This document shows positions 17,363 to 25,815 of a stretch of 64,000 bases of DNA, piece by piece. The position numbers were made by a program, and so were the translations under genes. This stretch comes from an uncultured Prochlorococcus sp. Lineage in GTDB: Bacteria; Cyanobacteriota; Cyanobacteriia; PCC-6307; Cyanobiaceae. The DNA lies in the NCBI GenBank assembly GCA_902573565.1, contig CACGKI010000001.1, forward strand, positions 106,509 through 170,508, in the 5' to 3' direction. Each line of letters opens with the position of its first letter. Positions within the stretch are counted from its first letter, which is position 1. Below the pieces are notes generated by a model. It saw nothing but the letters and a program-made list of their open reading frames with translations, had not been told where the DNA came from and ran no database searches.

Positions 17363-18103
17363 ATGGAATTTAATAAAGCTCGAAATATAATCGGACTCAG
17401 AGTTTTAAGTGATAACGTCATTTGGTTGTGGGTAAAAGATAAATCTGTTGTGGTTGTAGATCCATCTGTTCACGAACCAGTAATTAGATATATAGATGAA
17501 AACAATTTAAACTTAGAAGCCATTTGGCAAACTCATCATCATTCAGACCATATTGGAGGGACGAAGTCTCTTATTGAAAGATGGCCTAATGTAAAGGTGA
17601 TTGCTTCCTACAAGGAACAAAAGCGAATACCTTTTCAAAATGTATCTGTAGAGGATGGAGAAACTTTGAATATTTTAGGTGAAGAAGTACAAATAATTGA
17701 AGTATTAGGACATACAAGCTCACATATTGCCTTTTTTTTGAATGGGAAAATTCCTGTTCTTTTTATTGGTGATACATTATTTTCTGGAGGCTGCGGAAGA
17801 ATTTTTGAAGGGACTTATCAACAAATGTATTCTTCATTAGAAAGAATCAAATCTTTACCAAAAAATACTCTCATATATTGTGCACATGAATATACTAAGT
17901 CAAATATTTTGTGGGCATTGAATCTCAAGCCAAAAGATCAAGATATAAAAAATAAACTTTCGGAAGTTGAAAAAAAACTTTCTCACAATAAATTGACAAT
18001 TCCATTTTTACTTGCTGATGAGATGAAAATTAACCTTTTCTTAAGAGCAAAAAATTTAGAAGAATTTACTTTTTTAAGAGAAAATAAAGATTTATGGGTT
18101 TAA
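17363..18103 (+). CDS. gloB: Hydroxyacylglutathione hydrolase (glyoxalase II)
   Basis: Hydrolyses S-lactoylglutathione, completing methylglyoxal detoxification. 246 residues from the ATG at 17363; a longer reading frame from 17192 overlaps hisG and adds nothing family-like. The metallo-beta-lactamase motif [10 protein letters not shown] binds two metals, with [29 protein letters not shown] and CAHEYTKSN giving the remaining ligands. It sits next to ridA and within reach of gor/GST, in line with detoxification. Confidence 0.93.
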   Translation: MEFNKARNIIGLRVLSDNVIWLWVKDKSVVVVDPSVHEPVIRYIDENNLNLEAIWQTHHHSDHIGGTKSLIERWPNVKVIASYKEQKRIPFQNVSVEDGETLNILGEEVQIIEVLGHTSSHIAFFLNGKIPVLFIGDTLFSGGCGRIFEGTYQQMYSSLERIKSLPKNTLIYCAHEYTKSNILWALNLKPKDQDIKNKLSEVEKKLSHNKLTIPFLLADEMKINLFLRAKNLEEFTFLRENKDLWV

Positions 18104-18127
18104 ATAGATAGGTATCTTCTTAAACAA

Positions 18128-18520
18128 ATGTCCCCCAAACAAGTAATTAAAACATCAAACGCTCCAGATCCAGTAGGACCTTATAATCAAGCAATAAAAG
18201 CTGGGGATTTTATCTATTGTTCTGGTCAAATTGCTATAGACCCAGCTTTAAATGAAATAACATGTTTAGGTGATATAGAGAAAGAAACTATTCAAGTTTT
18301 AAAAAATATCGCAGCAGTTCTTAAAGCAGGTGGAGCAAGAATAGAAGATGTAATAAAAACAACTATTTACTTAACTGACTTAACTAATTTTCAAATTGTC
18401 AATAAGTTATATAGTGATTTTTTTAATGTGGAGAATCCTCCAGCAAGAGCCTGCGTGGAAGTTTCATCTCTACCAAAAGGAGTTTTAATTGAGATAGATT
18501 GCGTCGCATTTCTAGATTAA
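18128..18520 (+). CDS. ridA: RidA family reactive intermediate deaminase
   Basis: Hydrolyses reactive enamine/imine products of PLP enzymes such as threonine dehydratase. 130 residues with the family signatures APDPVGPYNQAIKAGDFIYCSGQIAIDP, QVLKNIAAVLKAGGA and the C-terminal PPARACVEVSSLPKGVLIEIDCVAF, whose Arg binds the substrate carboxylate. It follows gloB by 24 bp on the same strand, so a detoxification pair is likely. Confidence 0.95.
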   Translation: MSPKQVIKTSNAPDPVGPYNQAIKAGDFIYCSGQIAIDPALNEITCLGDIEKETIQVLKNIAAVLKAGGARIEDVIKTTIYLTDLTNFQIVNKLYSDFFNVENPPARACVEVSSLPKGVLIEIDCVAFLD

Positions 18521-18540
18521 TTTCTAATTATTGAGAAATT
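18519..18540 (+). terminator. Possible terminator hairpin after ridA
   Basis: AATTTCT pairs with AGAAATT around an 8-nt loop, overlapping the ridA stop codon. No strong T-run follows on the plus strand, so the assignment is weak. Confidence 0.3.
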
Positions 18541-18605
18541 TGAAATATAAACCAAATGTGCACCATAGTTGTATAGATTATTAGTTGATAATTCATCTTT
18601 GATCT

Positions 18606-18833
18606 ATGTCAGCAGCAAAGCTTAATATAGATGAACTAGAAGCAGGTTATCCTTTATTTTGTAAAGCGCTTAGACTATTGATTTTAAAAGGTAACTCAGT
18701 TAAAGATATAGAAAAGACAGTGTGTTGGGGTCATCTTGAGACATTAAATAGATGTCTACCTGGTAGATACAAAGCTCCCACATATTTAATGGCATTAATC
18801 AAAAGAGATATTGCAAAGCCAAATAATTATTAA
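18606..18833 (+). CDS. Small conserved protein, DUF3136-like
   Basis: 75 residues, with the pattern LEAGYPLFCKALRLLILKG, a central TVCWGHLETLNRCLPGRYK and a C-terminal LMALIKRDI. I recognise this as the small picocyanobacterial family that resembles DUF3136; no function is established. It converges with acRAF at the end of the carboxysome cluster (6-bp gap), but it is on the other strand and so is not part of that operon. Confidence 0.7.
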   Translation: MSAAKLNIDELEAGYPLFCKALRLLILKGNSVKDIEKTVCWGHLETLNRCLPGRYKAPTYLMALIKRDIAKPNNY

Positions 18834-18839
18834 AAAGAA

Positions 18840-19079
18840 CTAATCTTCTAAATAAAATATATCTATATCCTTTGAAAAATCTTTTTCCTTTTCTGATATT
18901 TCTTTATTATCTAAAAAAATTGAAAGACTAACAAAATTCTTACCGAAGCTGATATTTGGATAGATATCCCTTTCTTTACATAATTTCTCAATTTTCCCCA
19001 TGAATTTACTAATTTTTGAGTATTGCTTAAATTCAAATCTTTTTTCAATCCTCAAAGGTGATTCTCTTTCATTCCACAT
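18840..19079 (-). CDS. Alpha-carboxysome RuBisCO assembly factor (acRAF, pterin dehydratase-like)
   Basis: 79 residues related to pterin-4a-carbinolamine dehydratase: W at 2, the segment RIEKRFEFKQYSKISKFMGKIEKLC, then PNISFGKNFVSLSIFLDN. The true dehydratase has a His-His pair at the active site that is not evident here. In alpha-cyanobacteria this protein acts as a chaperone for form IA RuBisCO assembly. Its place as the last gene of the cso operon, downstream of csoS4B, supports that role over pterin recycling. Confidence 0.82.
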   Translation of the reverse strand: MWNERESPLRIEKRFEFKQYSKISKFMGKIEKLCKERDIYPNISFGKNFVSLSIFLDNKEISEKEKDFSKDIDIFYLED

Positions 19080-19153
19080 TAAATTTTTTATTCAAGACTA
19101 GTTACACTATACCTTCAACAAAGTTTCTAAATAAAATTTTGAAGTTAAAATTT

Positions 19154-19402
19154 TCAGTCACTCTCCCAATAATCAATAATACCGCCTATTGTTAAATCGG
19201 TTTGAACTTCTGGATTAGGGCATGCAAATCTAGCGGCAGAGCCACTCGCAGTAAAAACCCAGTTACCTTCTCTAGCGCCAACAGGATCAACAGCAACTAA
19301 TTTCTTTCCTTTGTTATTTTCTAAAATTCGTAAATTCATGTGACCTAAGCCAGCCACTCTTTGAGTACATACCATCCTTCCTAACACCTTCATGATTTCC
19401 AC
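19154..19402 (-). CDS. csoS4B: Carboxysome vertex protein CsoS4B
   Basis: Pentameric BMC-vertex protein (Pfam EutN/CcmL) that caps the corners of the icosahedral shell. 82 residues with MKVLGRMVCTQRVAGLGHMNLRILENN, then KKLVAVDPVGAREGNWVFTASGSAARFA and the C-terminal LTIGGIIDYWE. The start is GTG, preceded by GGAGG at a spacing of 9 nt. It follows csoS4A after 18 bp. Confidence 0.95.
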   Translation of the reverse strand: MEIMKVLGRMVCTQRVAGLGHMNLRILENNKGKKLVAVDPVGAREGNWVFTASGSAARFACPNPEVQTDLTIGGIIDYWESD

Positions 19403-19420
19403 AATTACTATCCTCCTTTT

Positions 19421-19672
19421 TTATGACTTATCAGGATTCCAATGATCAATTATCCCAACAATCGTTAAATCGCTTGGATAAGATTTGCTTCCCGCTGCTT
19501 CTCTAGCAGCAGAACTTCCAACACATATAACCCAATCTCCTGGCTTACAGCCAACAGCATCAACTGCAACTTTATTAGAAGAACCATCTAATACAACCTG
19601 AAGATGTTTATGTTCAAAACCAGGAATTCTATTGGTTGATACAAGTGGTTTCACAACCTTACAAATTAACAT
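19421..19672 (-). CDS. csoS4A: Carboxysome vertex protein CsoS4A
   Basis: Paralogue of CsoS4B; also forms pentameric shell vertices. 83 residues with MLICKVVKPLVSTNRIPGFEHKHLQVVLD, VAVDAVGCKPGDWVICVGSSAARE and LTIVGIIDHWN. A GAGG Shine-Dalgarno lies about 10 nt upstream of the ATG, inside the 3' end of csoSCA, so translation is coupled to that gene. Confidence 0.95.
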   Translation of the reverse strand: MLICKVVKPLVSTNRIPGFEHKHLQVVLDGSSNKVAVDAVGCKPGDWVICVGSSAAREAAGSKSYPSDLTIVGIIDHWNPDKS

Positions 19673-19674
19673 AA

Positions 19675-21204
19675 CTAATGAGCCTCCTCTGTTTTTTTAT
19701 CTAAAGACATTCCAATAATTTGGGCGGAATGAATGTTGTCCCTATCTCTAATAGTAGAGCAAGTATGTAACAAACCTTGATCAACTAAATTTTTATATCT
19801 AATTGATATCGCATTATTAACTCTTTCACAATCTTTTATTGCTCTCTCTTTTGCTCCAGGCACTTTGCCAGAGTAATCAAATCTTATAACTACTGGAATA
19901 GGTAGATCTTGAGAAACATTTAATCCAGTAAAAATCTTAACTCCTACATCTAAATCTGGCGCCCCTTCTTCGACTGTATCTAAATGAGCAAAATAAGTTA
20001 AATTTCTGAGATGTACTTCTTTAAAACCTATACCAACTCCAATAAACCTCTCTGCATGCCCAATATCTTCATAAGAACCATTATAAAAACTCTTAACATA
20101 GTCAATTTGAGAAATATTATTAACAATTAATTTATACGTAAATTTTTCAAGTCCACTGAGTTCATCTTTTGTAGATTGCTTAGAAATTGTTTGACAAATC
20201 TCTCTCTCTGCATCCTCTTGTGAAAAGTTTATTGTTGAATTATAAATTTCTAGAGTAGAAATAGTTTTTTCTAAATCAATGCCTCCCTCTCTTGTTGACA
20301 TATGTATTTTTAATGAATCAGTGTCTGTATCAAGTCCAATTAACATTAAATCCACTGAAGCTCCGCAGCAAAAGCTGTTTTCTACAGCTTCTTTGAAAGC
20401 ATATAATTTATTTCTACCTTCTATTGCAGCTAATTCGTCGTTACTTCCATGAGCTGCGCATCCCTGGTGCAAAGGATCTACAGAGCTAAAATGATAAGTT
20501 ACAACTTTTAAGTATCTGGTATCTTTGTGCGCTTCATTAGGGATATTCTCTCTATATCTTTTATGTTCAGTTTTTACCCATCTATTTACTGTATTTTCAA
20601 TATCAAAAAGTGCACCAGCGTGAGATCTTCTTCTTACTGAACTAAAAGGTATTCTCATTACATATGCGACTGAATGGGCTAATCGCCCATCTGAACAAGG
20701 AGTTATATCAAGTAAATGTATTCCACAATCTAAAAGAAATTTTTCAAAATCTTCCGCACCTCTACTTCCTGAAGCACCTTCAAGTGGATCATTTTTAAAA
20801 AAATTATCACTAAGCTTCTCATGTTGTTTAAAAGCACACCATGCATATAGAGCTCTCATATCGAGAGGTTTAACCCAAGATTTATCTAATACATGATGGG
20901 GCAGATCTATTCCCAAATTTTTTCTTGATATTATCTGAGCTTTACTTATGAAATCTTCATGATGTTGTATTCGAGCGATTTCCTTTAGAGTTGGAACAAT
21001 TTCGTCAAAATCACTTTTTATTCTGCTTTCATACCTATATAAATTCTCATTTTGGATATTATTAGTTAAATTATGAGACTTTCCAGAATTTCGGAAATTA
21101 TTTGATTCTTTAGTTTGTATATGAATATTTTCCGTAAAAGTTTTCATTGGAGCTGTTGGCCCCAATGTGAAGTTCTTGGCTTTTGCCAGTCCTCTTAAAG
21201 GCAT
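19675..21204 (-). CDS. csoSCA: Carboxysomal carbonic anhydrase
   Basis: Dehydrates bicarbonate to CO2 inside the carboxysome (epsilon-class beta-type carbonic anhydrase; formerly csoS3). 509 residues. The Zn ligands are visible as C170 in TPCSDGRLAHS, H238 in VTYHFSSVD and C249 in HQGCAAHGSND; the D172/R174 pair of CSDGR completes the site. The N-terminal ~60 residues are disordered and would contact RuBisCO or the shell. The C-terminal half is the pseudo-repeat that has lost the metal site. Starts 3 bp after csoS2. Confidence 0.96.
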   Translation of the reverse strand: MPLRGLAKAKNFTLGPTAPMKTFTENIHIQTKESNNFRNSGKSHNLTNNIQNENLYRYESRIKSDFDEIVPTLKEIARIQHHEDFISKAQIISRKNLGIDLPHHVLDKSWVKPLDMRALYAWCAFKQHEKLSDNFFKNDPLEGASGSRGAEDFEKFLLDCGIHLLDITPCSDGRLAHSVAYVMRIPFSSVRRRSHAGALFDIENTVNRWVKTEHKRYRENIPNEAHKDTRYLKVVTYHFSSVDPLHQGCAAHGSNDELAAIEGRNKLYAFKEAVENSFCCGASVDLMLIGLDTDTDSLKIHMSTREGGIDLEKTISTLEIYNSTINFSQEDAEREICQTISKQSTKDELSGLEKFTYKLIVNNISQIDYVKSFYNGSYEDIGHAERFIGVGIGFKEVHLRNLTYFAHLDTVEEGAPDLDVGVKIFTGLNVSQDLPIPVVIRFDYSGKVPGAKERAIKDCERVNNAISIRYKNLVDQGLLHTCSTIRDRDNIHSAQIIGMSLDKKTEEAH

Positions 21205-21207
21205 TAA

Positions 21208-23511
21208 TTAACCTCGTGCACCACCTGAAAAGGTAACAAGTTGTCCTTCTCGAGTATTACCACTTGATCCAGTTATCAAGAAATCTGGTTTTTCTGTTTC
21301 GTCATTTCTTTTAACTTCCATAGGGGGCATTGCACTCATGAATCCTGCTCTTGATGGATTTCTCTTTCTAGAAGAAGCTCCCTCTGTGCCTGTTACCTTA
21401 TCACCGCGATCCCAATCATCACCAGTTACGTTTCCCACTGATTGTCCTTCCCCAGTAATCCTTGATGCGACTCTTTTTTCTGGTGTCTTTGCAGCACGGT
21501 CTGCCTCTTCAATTTCCATTTTTTGTTTATAAGTAATATTTTTATTCGGTTCAAATCTAAATTTTTCAGTACCAGTGACCTTATCAACTGCCATATCAAA
21601 AGGTCCTGTTACCTTCGAACCATTTTCATATTCATTACCTGTAACACCCTGAGTATTTTTTTCAGAATATTTATCTCTTGATGGTGATTTAACAGAGAAT
21701 TCCTTCCAAGAGTTACCTGCTGACTTTTCCGGATTCGCATAAGCCGTATCATGTGGAGGATTATCACAAGCTTGTGAGAGTTGATCTCCACCAACATAGG
21801 GAGTACCTGTTAGATTTTTACAAGCACCTTTTTTAGCACCTGTCATTACTCCGCCAATTCCTGGTTGCTGTCCTGTAAGTCTGGCATTTGAATTATTTCC
21901 AGAATTAACTGTTGATCGAGATTTCATATCTTCAGAAATCTCAGTACTACAATTTTCATTAATTTGATCTAAGCCTGCGTATGGTGTTCCTGTTAACACT
22001 TTGCATGAACCTGGTTCATCTCCAGTTACTATTTCTGATCTTCCTGTCATAGTGCCGCTTATTAAATTTGACTTTGAAGAAAGGCTTAAACCTACTTTTC
22101 TAGCTTCTGGTTTTGGTTTTGAACCGCAAAACTTCTCGTATTGTTGAGATCCTATGTACTCATCACCAGTTACATTCTTACAACTCCCATGTTCATTGCC
22201 TGTCATATGGTCTGATCTTCCAACCCCTGTACCAGTTACATTATTCCCATTAAGAGTGTTGTAACTGCCTACTTTTTCAAATGCTTTACCTTTTGGATTT
22301 GGCTCAGAGCCAAGATATTGATCTCCAGTTAACTGATGTCCAGAACCTGATTCATCTCCAGTAACTAGGGTTGATCTACCAGGAAGTGATCCAGATACTT
22401 TTAATCCATCGGTTGTAGTACTGTGTTTAACCTTTGAAGGATTTTTTGGAACATCGCCACAATACTTCTGTGATTGATTAGAAGATACATATTCAGTACC
22501 TGTAAGGTTTTTACATGTCCCTGGCTCATCGCCTGTGACCCTATCAGATCTACCAACTTCATTTCCAGTTACTTTATTACCTGATGTTGTAGAGGTAACA
22601 GTAGATCTAATTGGTTGTACATAACTTGGTCTATCTTGACAAAATTGATCAACAACTTCTGCTCCCATATATTGAGTACCAGTTACAGTCCTGCATGTAC
22701 TTGCTTCATTACCTGTAGTTTTTACAGATCTATTAGCTTGTGTTCCAGTAACTATTTGACCTGAATCAGTTTCACTTTTACCAACTTTCCAGCTAGCATC
22801 AGCAATATTATGTTTGGCTCCATTTTTATTTGGACCACATGGTCTACATTTACCATTACCTTTTTTACCTGTGGCACCAGTTTTACTTCTTAGCTCTCTT
22901 ACTCTCTGAGAAATCTCTCTACTACTTAAATCTGGGTCTCCCCTTCTAGCTAAAGAAGCTGCACTGGTATTTTGTTTAGTTGCTGATTTACCATGCTTAG
23001 ATTGAGCTTCTCTTCTCGCTAAAACAATATCTCTACTTGTATTAGTAATAGGCTTTCTCTTCTGATTAATTCTTCTTTTAACATTTGGTTTTGATGTTTT
23101 GATTTCTATATTATGTGAATTTTGAACTTCTTGATTTTTGCTTGTGGTAGTTTTTACTATGTTTCCAGGACTTTCTTTTTTAACATCAGTACGAGTTCTA
23201 TCGGATGAAGTTATTGCTGATTTCCCATGGGTAGACATTGCTTTTCTTCTCTCTATTACTAACTCTTTACTAGATAAATTTGTGGGAGAAGACTTTCTAT
23301 TTACCTGAGTTTTTGGAATATGGTTTGTAGCTGGTTTAGAAATATTATTAATAGGAGAAGACTGAGTCCCAGAAATTTGTATATCTTGAGAAGATCGAAC
23401 TCTATCTTTAGTAGTTGAAGAATAAGCAGCAGCTTTTTTCCCGCTATCACTCATCGCCTTTCTTCTTTCTAGTGCAATCTCTCTACTGGTTTTTTTTGAC
23501 ATAATCTTCAA
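21208..23511 (-). CDS. csoS2: Carboxysome scaffold protein CsoS2
   Basis: Intrinsically disordered scaffold linking RuBisCO to the shell. 767 residues in three parts. The N-terminal part has four RuBisCO-binding Arg/Lys repeats (~7-27, 79-99, 157-177, 195-212; pattern SREIxxxRRxxxSxxGK). The middle part has six repeats with VTG motifs, each usually carrying CK..LTGT.Y and a second Cys; repeat 3 (ESGSGHQLTGDQYLG) has lost both Cys. The C-terminal part (~615-767) has VTGNEY, VTGDDWDRG and ends TFSGGARG. M4 (23502) is an equally good start. A terminator-like hairpin precedes the gene. Confidence 0.96.
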   Translation of the reverse strand: MKIMSKKTSREIALERRKAMSDSGKKAAAYSSTTKDRVRSSQDIQISGTQSSPINNISKPATNHIPKTQVNRKSSPTNLSSKELVIERRKAMSTHGKSAITSSDRTRTDVKKESPGNIVKTTTSKNQEVQNSHNIEIKTSKPNVKRRINQKRKPITNTSRDIVLARREAQSKHGKSATKQNTSAASLARRGDPDLSSREISQRVRELRSKTGATGKKGNGKCRPCGPNKNGAKHNIADASWKVGKSETDSGQIVTGTQANRSVKTTGNEASTCRTVTGTQYMGAEVVDQFCQDRPSYVQPIRSTVTSTTSGNKVTGNEVGRSDRVTGDEPGTCKNLTGTEYVSSNQSQKYCGDVPKNPSKVKHSTTTDGLKVSGSLPGRSTLVTGDESGSGHQLTGDQYLGSEPNPKGKAFEKVGSYNTLNGNNVTGTGVGRSDHMTGNEHGSCKNVTGDEYIGSQQYEKFCGSKPKPEARKVGLSLSSKSNLISGTMTGRSEIVTGDEPGSCKVLTGTPYAGLDQINENCSTEISEDMKSRSTVNSGNNSNARLTGQQPGIGGVMTGAKKGACKNLTGTPYVGGDQLSQACDNPPHDTAYANPEKSAGNSWKEFSVKSPSRDKYSEKNTQGVTGNEYENGSKVTGPFDMAVDKVTGTEKFRFEPNKNITYKQKMEIEEADRAAKTPEKRVASRITGEGQSVGNVTGDDWDRGDKVTGTEGASSRKRNPSRAGFMSAMPPMEVKRNDETEKPDFLITGSSGNTREGQLVTFSGGARG

Positions 23512-23542
23512 GTTTGAAATTCTTTAAAAACTTTTTGAAAAA

Positions 23543-23569
23543 CTTTCTCCAAAAAATTTTTGGAGAAAG
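23543..23569 (-). terminator. Hairpin/attenuator between cbbS and csoS2
   Basis: A perfect 13-bp inverted repeat with a single central base (CTTTCTCCAAAAA and its complement). On the minus strand it comes 22 bp after the cbbS stop, is followed directly by TTTTTC, and lies 31 bp before the csoS2 start. That is the form of an intrinsic terminator inside the operon. It likely lets only part of transcription continue into csoS2, or protects the 3' end of cbbLS mRNA. Confidence 0.75.
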
Positions 23570-23591
23570 ATATTAACTAAGATAAGTAGCT

Positions 23592-23933
23592 TTAACGTCC
23601 TTGGAAAACTACAAAAGCTGTTCCTTGACTTTGAGTGTAAGCATCGTATCCGATGATTCTTACATGATGATCAGGGTATGCTCTATGGCATGCCTCTAAT
23701 TCGCTCACGATCAAGTTAAGATCTTTTTCCCCAAAGAATGGGAGTTTCCAATAAGACCAATAAGTTTGCATACATCCACTTGGATGAACATGCTCAATAA
23801 CTGGACTCCAACCTTGAGCAATAATGTACGCAATTTGGTCATATATTTCTTCCTGGGTCATCGGTGGTAAGAAACCGAATGTTTCCAGGGTTGCAACTGT
23901 TTGATAGTCGCTTACTGTGCTCTGGAAAGGCAT
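23592..23933 (-). CDS. cbbS: RuBisCO small subunit, form IA
   Basis: 113 residues. Motifs: TVATLETFGFLPPMTQEEIYDQIAYII, the GWSPVIEHVHPSG loop, YWSYWKLPFFGEKDLNLIVSELEACHRAYPDHHVRIIGYD and the C-terminal VVFQGR. Eight small subunits cap the L8S8 holoenzyme and, with CbbL, form the site that CsoS2 repeats bind. It follows cbbL after an 89-bp spacer that holds two hairpins. Confidence 0.96.
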   Translation of the reverse strand: MPFQSTVSDYQTVATLETFGFLPPMTQEEIYDQIAYIIAQGWSPVIEHVHPSGCMQTYWSYWKLPFFGEKDLNLIVSELEACHRAYPDHHVRIIGYDAYTQSQGTAFVVFQGR

Positions 23934-23959
23934 AATTAATCAAAATGTGAATGTAATTA

Positions 23960-23973
23960 CTCGTAAAAACGAG
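23960..23973 (-). promoter_or_regulatory. Small hairpin upstream of cbbS
   Basis: CTCGT-AAAA-ACGAG (plus-strand sense), a perfect 5-bp stem with a tetraloop, 27 bp before the cbbS start. It is the second hairpin in the cbbL-cbbS spacer and may act in RNA stability or translation. Confidence 0.5.
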
Positions 23974-23984
23974 ATTTTAATAAG

Positions 23985-24009
23985 TTTGAGGAGAATAAAT
24001 CTCCTCAAA
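23985..24009 (-). promoter_or_regulatory. Hairpin in the cbbL-cbbS spacer
   Basis: A perfect 10-bp inverted repeat (TTTGAGGAGA, 5-nt loop, TCTCCTCAAA), beginning 13 bp after the cbbL stop on the minus strand. The following sequence is CTTATTAAAAT, which lacks a clean T-run, so a processing or stabilising stem is more likely than a full terminator. Confidence 0.65.
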
Positions 24010-24022
24010 TTCGAAACTTGAG

Positions 24023-25438
24023 TTAACCCTGAACATCAAGCTTGTCGACAGTGTCAAACTCGAACTTAATTTCCTTCCAAGTTTCTAGAGCAATAGCTAA
24101 TTCAGGACTATGCTTAGCAGCTTCCATAAGAATGTCTCTACTCTCTTTTTCGATTTCGCGACCAGCATTACGTGCTTTTACACAAGCTTCTAGAGCGACT
24201 CTGTTGGCTGCAGCTCCAGCAGCTGAGCCCCATGGATGACCATGTGTTCCTCCACCGAACTGAAGACAAGAATCATCTCCAAAAATCGCTAGGAGTGCAG
24301 GCATATGCCATACGTGAATACCACCTGATGCGACAGCAAATACTCCTGGCATTGAACCCCAATCTTGATCAAAGAAATTACCTCTTGATCTATCTTCGGG
24401 AACAAATGACTCTCTTAAGTTGTCAATGTAACCAAGAGTTGTTTGACGATCACCTTCTAGTTTTCCAACAACAGTTCCAGTATGTAATTGATCTCCTCCG
24501 GAGAGTCTCAAACATTTTGCTAGAACCCTGAAATGGATACCGTGTTTTGGATGTCTATCAATAACAGCATGCATCGCTCTATGAATATGTAAAAGCATGC
24601 CATTTTTACGACACCAGTTTGCTAATCCAGTATTTGCAGTAAAACCGCCAGTTATATAATCATGCATGATGATTGGCATATCTAGCTCTTTTGCAAATTC
24701 AGCTCTTTCATAGAGTTCTTCAGGAGTGTTAGCAGTACAATTTAAATAGTGACCTTTAACTTCTCCAGTTTCTCGCTGAGCAAGCTTAACTGCTTCTGCA
24801 ACAAACTCAAATCTTTCTCTCCAACGTTGGAATGGTTGAGAATTAATATTCTCATCATCCTTCGTTAAATCTAGACCGCCTCTAAGACATTCATATACAA
24901 CTCGACCATAGTTTTTACCAGATAATCCTAATTTAGGTTTAATGGTACAACCAAGTAAAGGTCTTCCGTATTTGTTAAGTCGATCTCTTTCAACTACGAT
25001 TCCGTTTGGTGGACCACCGCAAGTTTTAATGAAAGCAATTGGGAATCTAATATCTTCAAGACGTAGATGTCTTAGAGCTTTAAATCCAAAAACGTTTCCT
25101 ACAAGAGATGTTAATACGTTTGTAATTGAGCCTTCTTCAAAAAGATCTAAAGGATATGCAATAAAAGCATAAAATGCTTCAGGGTCTCCAGGAACGTCTT
25201 CGATTCGATAACAACGTCCTTTATAAAATTCTAAGTCTGTAAGTAACTCGGACCAAACTGTTGACCAAGTACCTGTTGAAGATTCAGCGGCAACAGCTGC
25301 TGCAACTTCTTCTCTTGGAACACCTTCTTGACCTGTACATTTGAAACAGGCTAGTAAATCGGTGTCTAGGGGTACATATTCTGGAGTCCAGTAGGTATCT
25401 CTGTACTCCTTTACCCCTGCGTCATACTTCTTACTCAT
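24023..25438 (-). CDS. cbbL: RuBisCO large subunit, form IA
   Basis: Carboxylates ribulose-1,5-bisphosphate inside the carboxysome. 471 residues, the normal length. Catalytic residues are in place: K167 and K169 in TIKPKLGLS, the carbamylated K193 with D195/E196 in LTKDDEN, H286 in LHIHRAMH and the loop 6 K326 in GTVVGKLEG. The N-terminal [13 protein letters not shown] and the overall sequence are form IA (proteobacterial type), as in all alpha-cyanobacteria. It lies between csoS1 (65 bp upstream) and cbbS. Confidence 0.98.
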   Translation of the reverse strand: MSKKYDAGVKEYRDTYWTPEYVPLDTDLLACFKCTGQEGVPREEVAAAVAAESSTGTWSTVWSELLTDLEFYKGRCYRIEDVPGDPEAFYAFIAYPLDLFEEGSITNVLTSLVGNVFGFKALRHLRLEDIRFPIAFIKTCGGPPNGIVVERDRLNKYGRPLLGCTIKPKLGLSGKNYGRVVYECLRGGLDLTKDDENINSQPFQRWRERFEFVAEAVKLAQRETGEVKGHYLNCTANTPEELYERAEFAKELDMPIIMHDYITGGFTANTGLANWCRKNGMLLHIHRAMHAVIDRHPKHGIHFRVLAKCLRLSGGDQLHTGTVVGKLEGDRQTTLGYIDNLRESFVPEDRSRGNFFDQDWGSMPGVFAVASGGIHVWHMPALLAIFGDDSCLQFGGGTHGHPWGSAAGAAANRVALEACVKARNAGREIEKESRDILMEAAKHSPELAIALETWKEIKFEFDTVDKLDVQG

Positions 25439-25503
25439 GAGGATAAATTTAGGTCTGTGTAGGGAAAATAATTATTTTGCAAAATTTATAAATCTTGCTT
25501 TAA

Positions 25504-25815
25504 TTAGTCCTTTTGACCAAGAAATTCACCGTTACCTAGAGCAGGTTCAACTTCTCTATGAGGACGAGCAATAATGTGAGCTGCAACCAAACCGTCACCA
25601 ACTCTCTCACAAGCATCAGCACCAGCTCTTACAGCTGCGTTAACTGCGCCTGTTTCGCCTCTGACTAATACTGTGACATAACCGCCGCCAACGAATTCAC
25701 GACCAATAAGGCGAACTTCTGCTGCCTTTGTCATTGCGTCTGCTGCTTCGATTGCAGGTACAAGTCCGCGTGTCTCGATCATGCCGAGAGCGATACCCAT
25801 TGTTTCTGTAGCCAT
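25504..25815 (-). CDS. csoS1: Major carboxysome shell hexamer CsoS1
   Basis: BMC-H protein that tiles the flat faces of the shell; its pores pass bicarbonate and sugar phosphates. 103 residues with MGIALGMIETRGLVPAIEAADAM, VRLIGREFVGGGYVTVLVRG and VAAHIIARPH. The codon use is distinctly less AT-rich than neighbouring genes, as expected for a highly expressed shell protein. First gene of the cso-cbb operon. Confidence 0.97.
   Translation of the reverse strand: MATETMGIALGMIETRGLVPAIEAADAMTKAAEVRLIGREFVGGGYVTVLVRGETGAVNAAVRAGADACERVGDGLVAAHIIARPHREVEPALGNGEFLGQKD

Noticed and set aside
21208..23511. Repeats in csoS2 as a possible CRISPR or repeat array
   Set aside because: They are in-frame protein repeats (VTG motifs) of the CsoS2 family and diverge at DNA level.
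24172..24531. 119-codon plus-strand ORF inside cbbL
   Set aside because: It is antisense to a highly conserved RuBisCO gene with clear catalytic residues, has no family resemblance, and comes from codon bias in the opposite frame.
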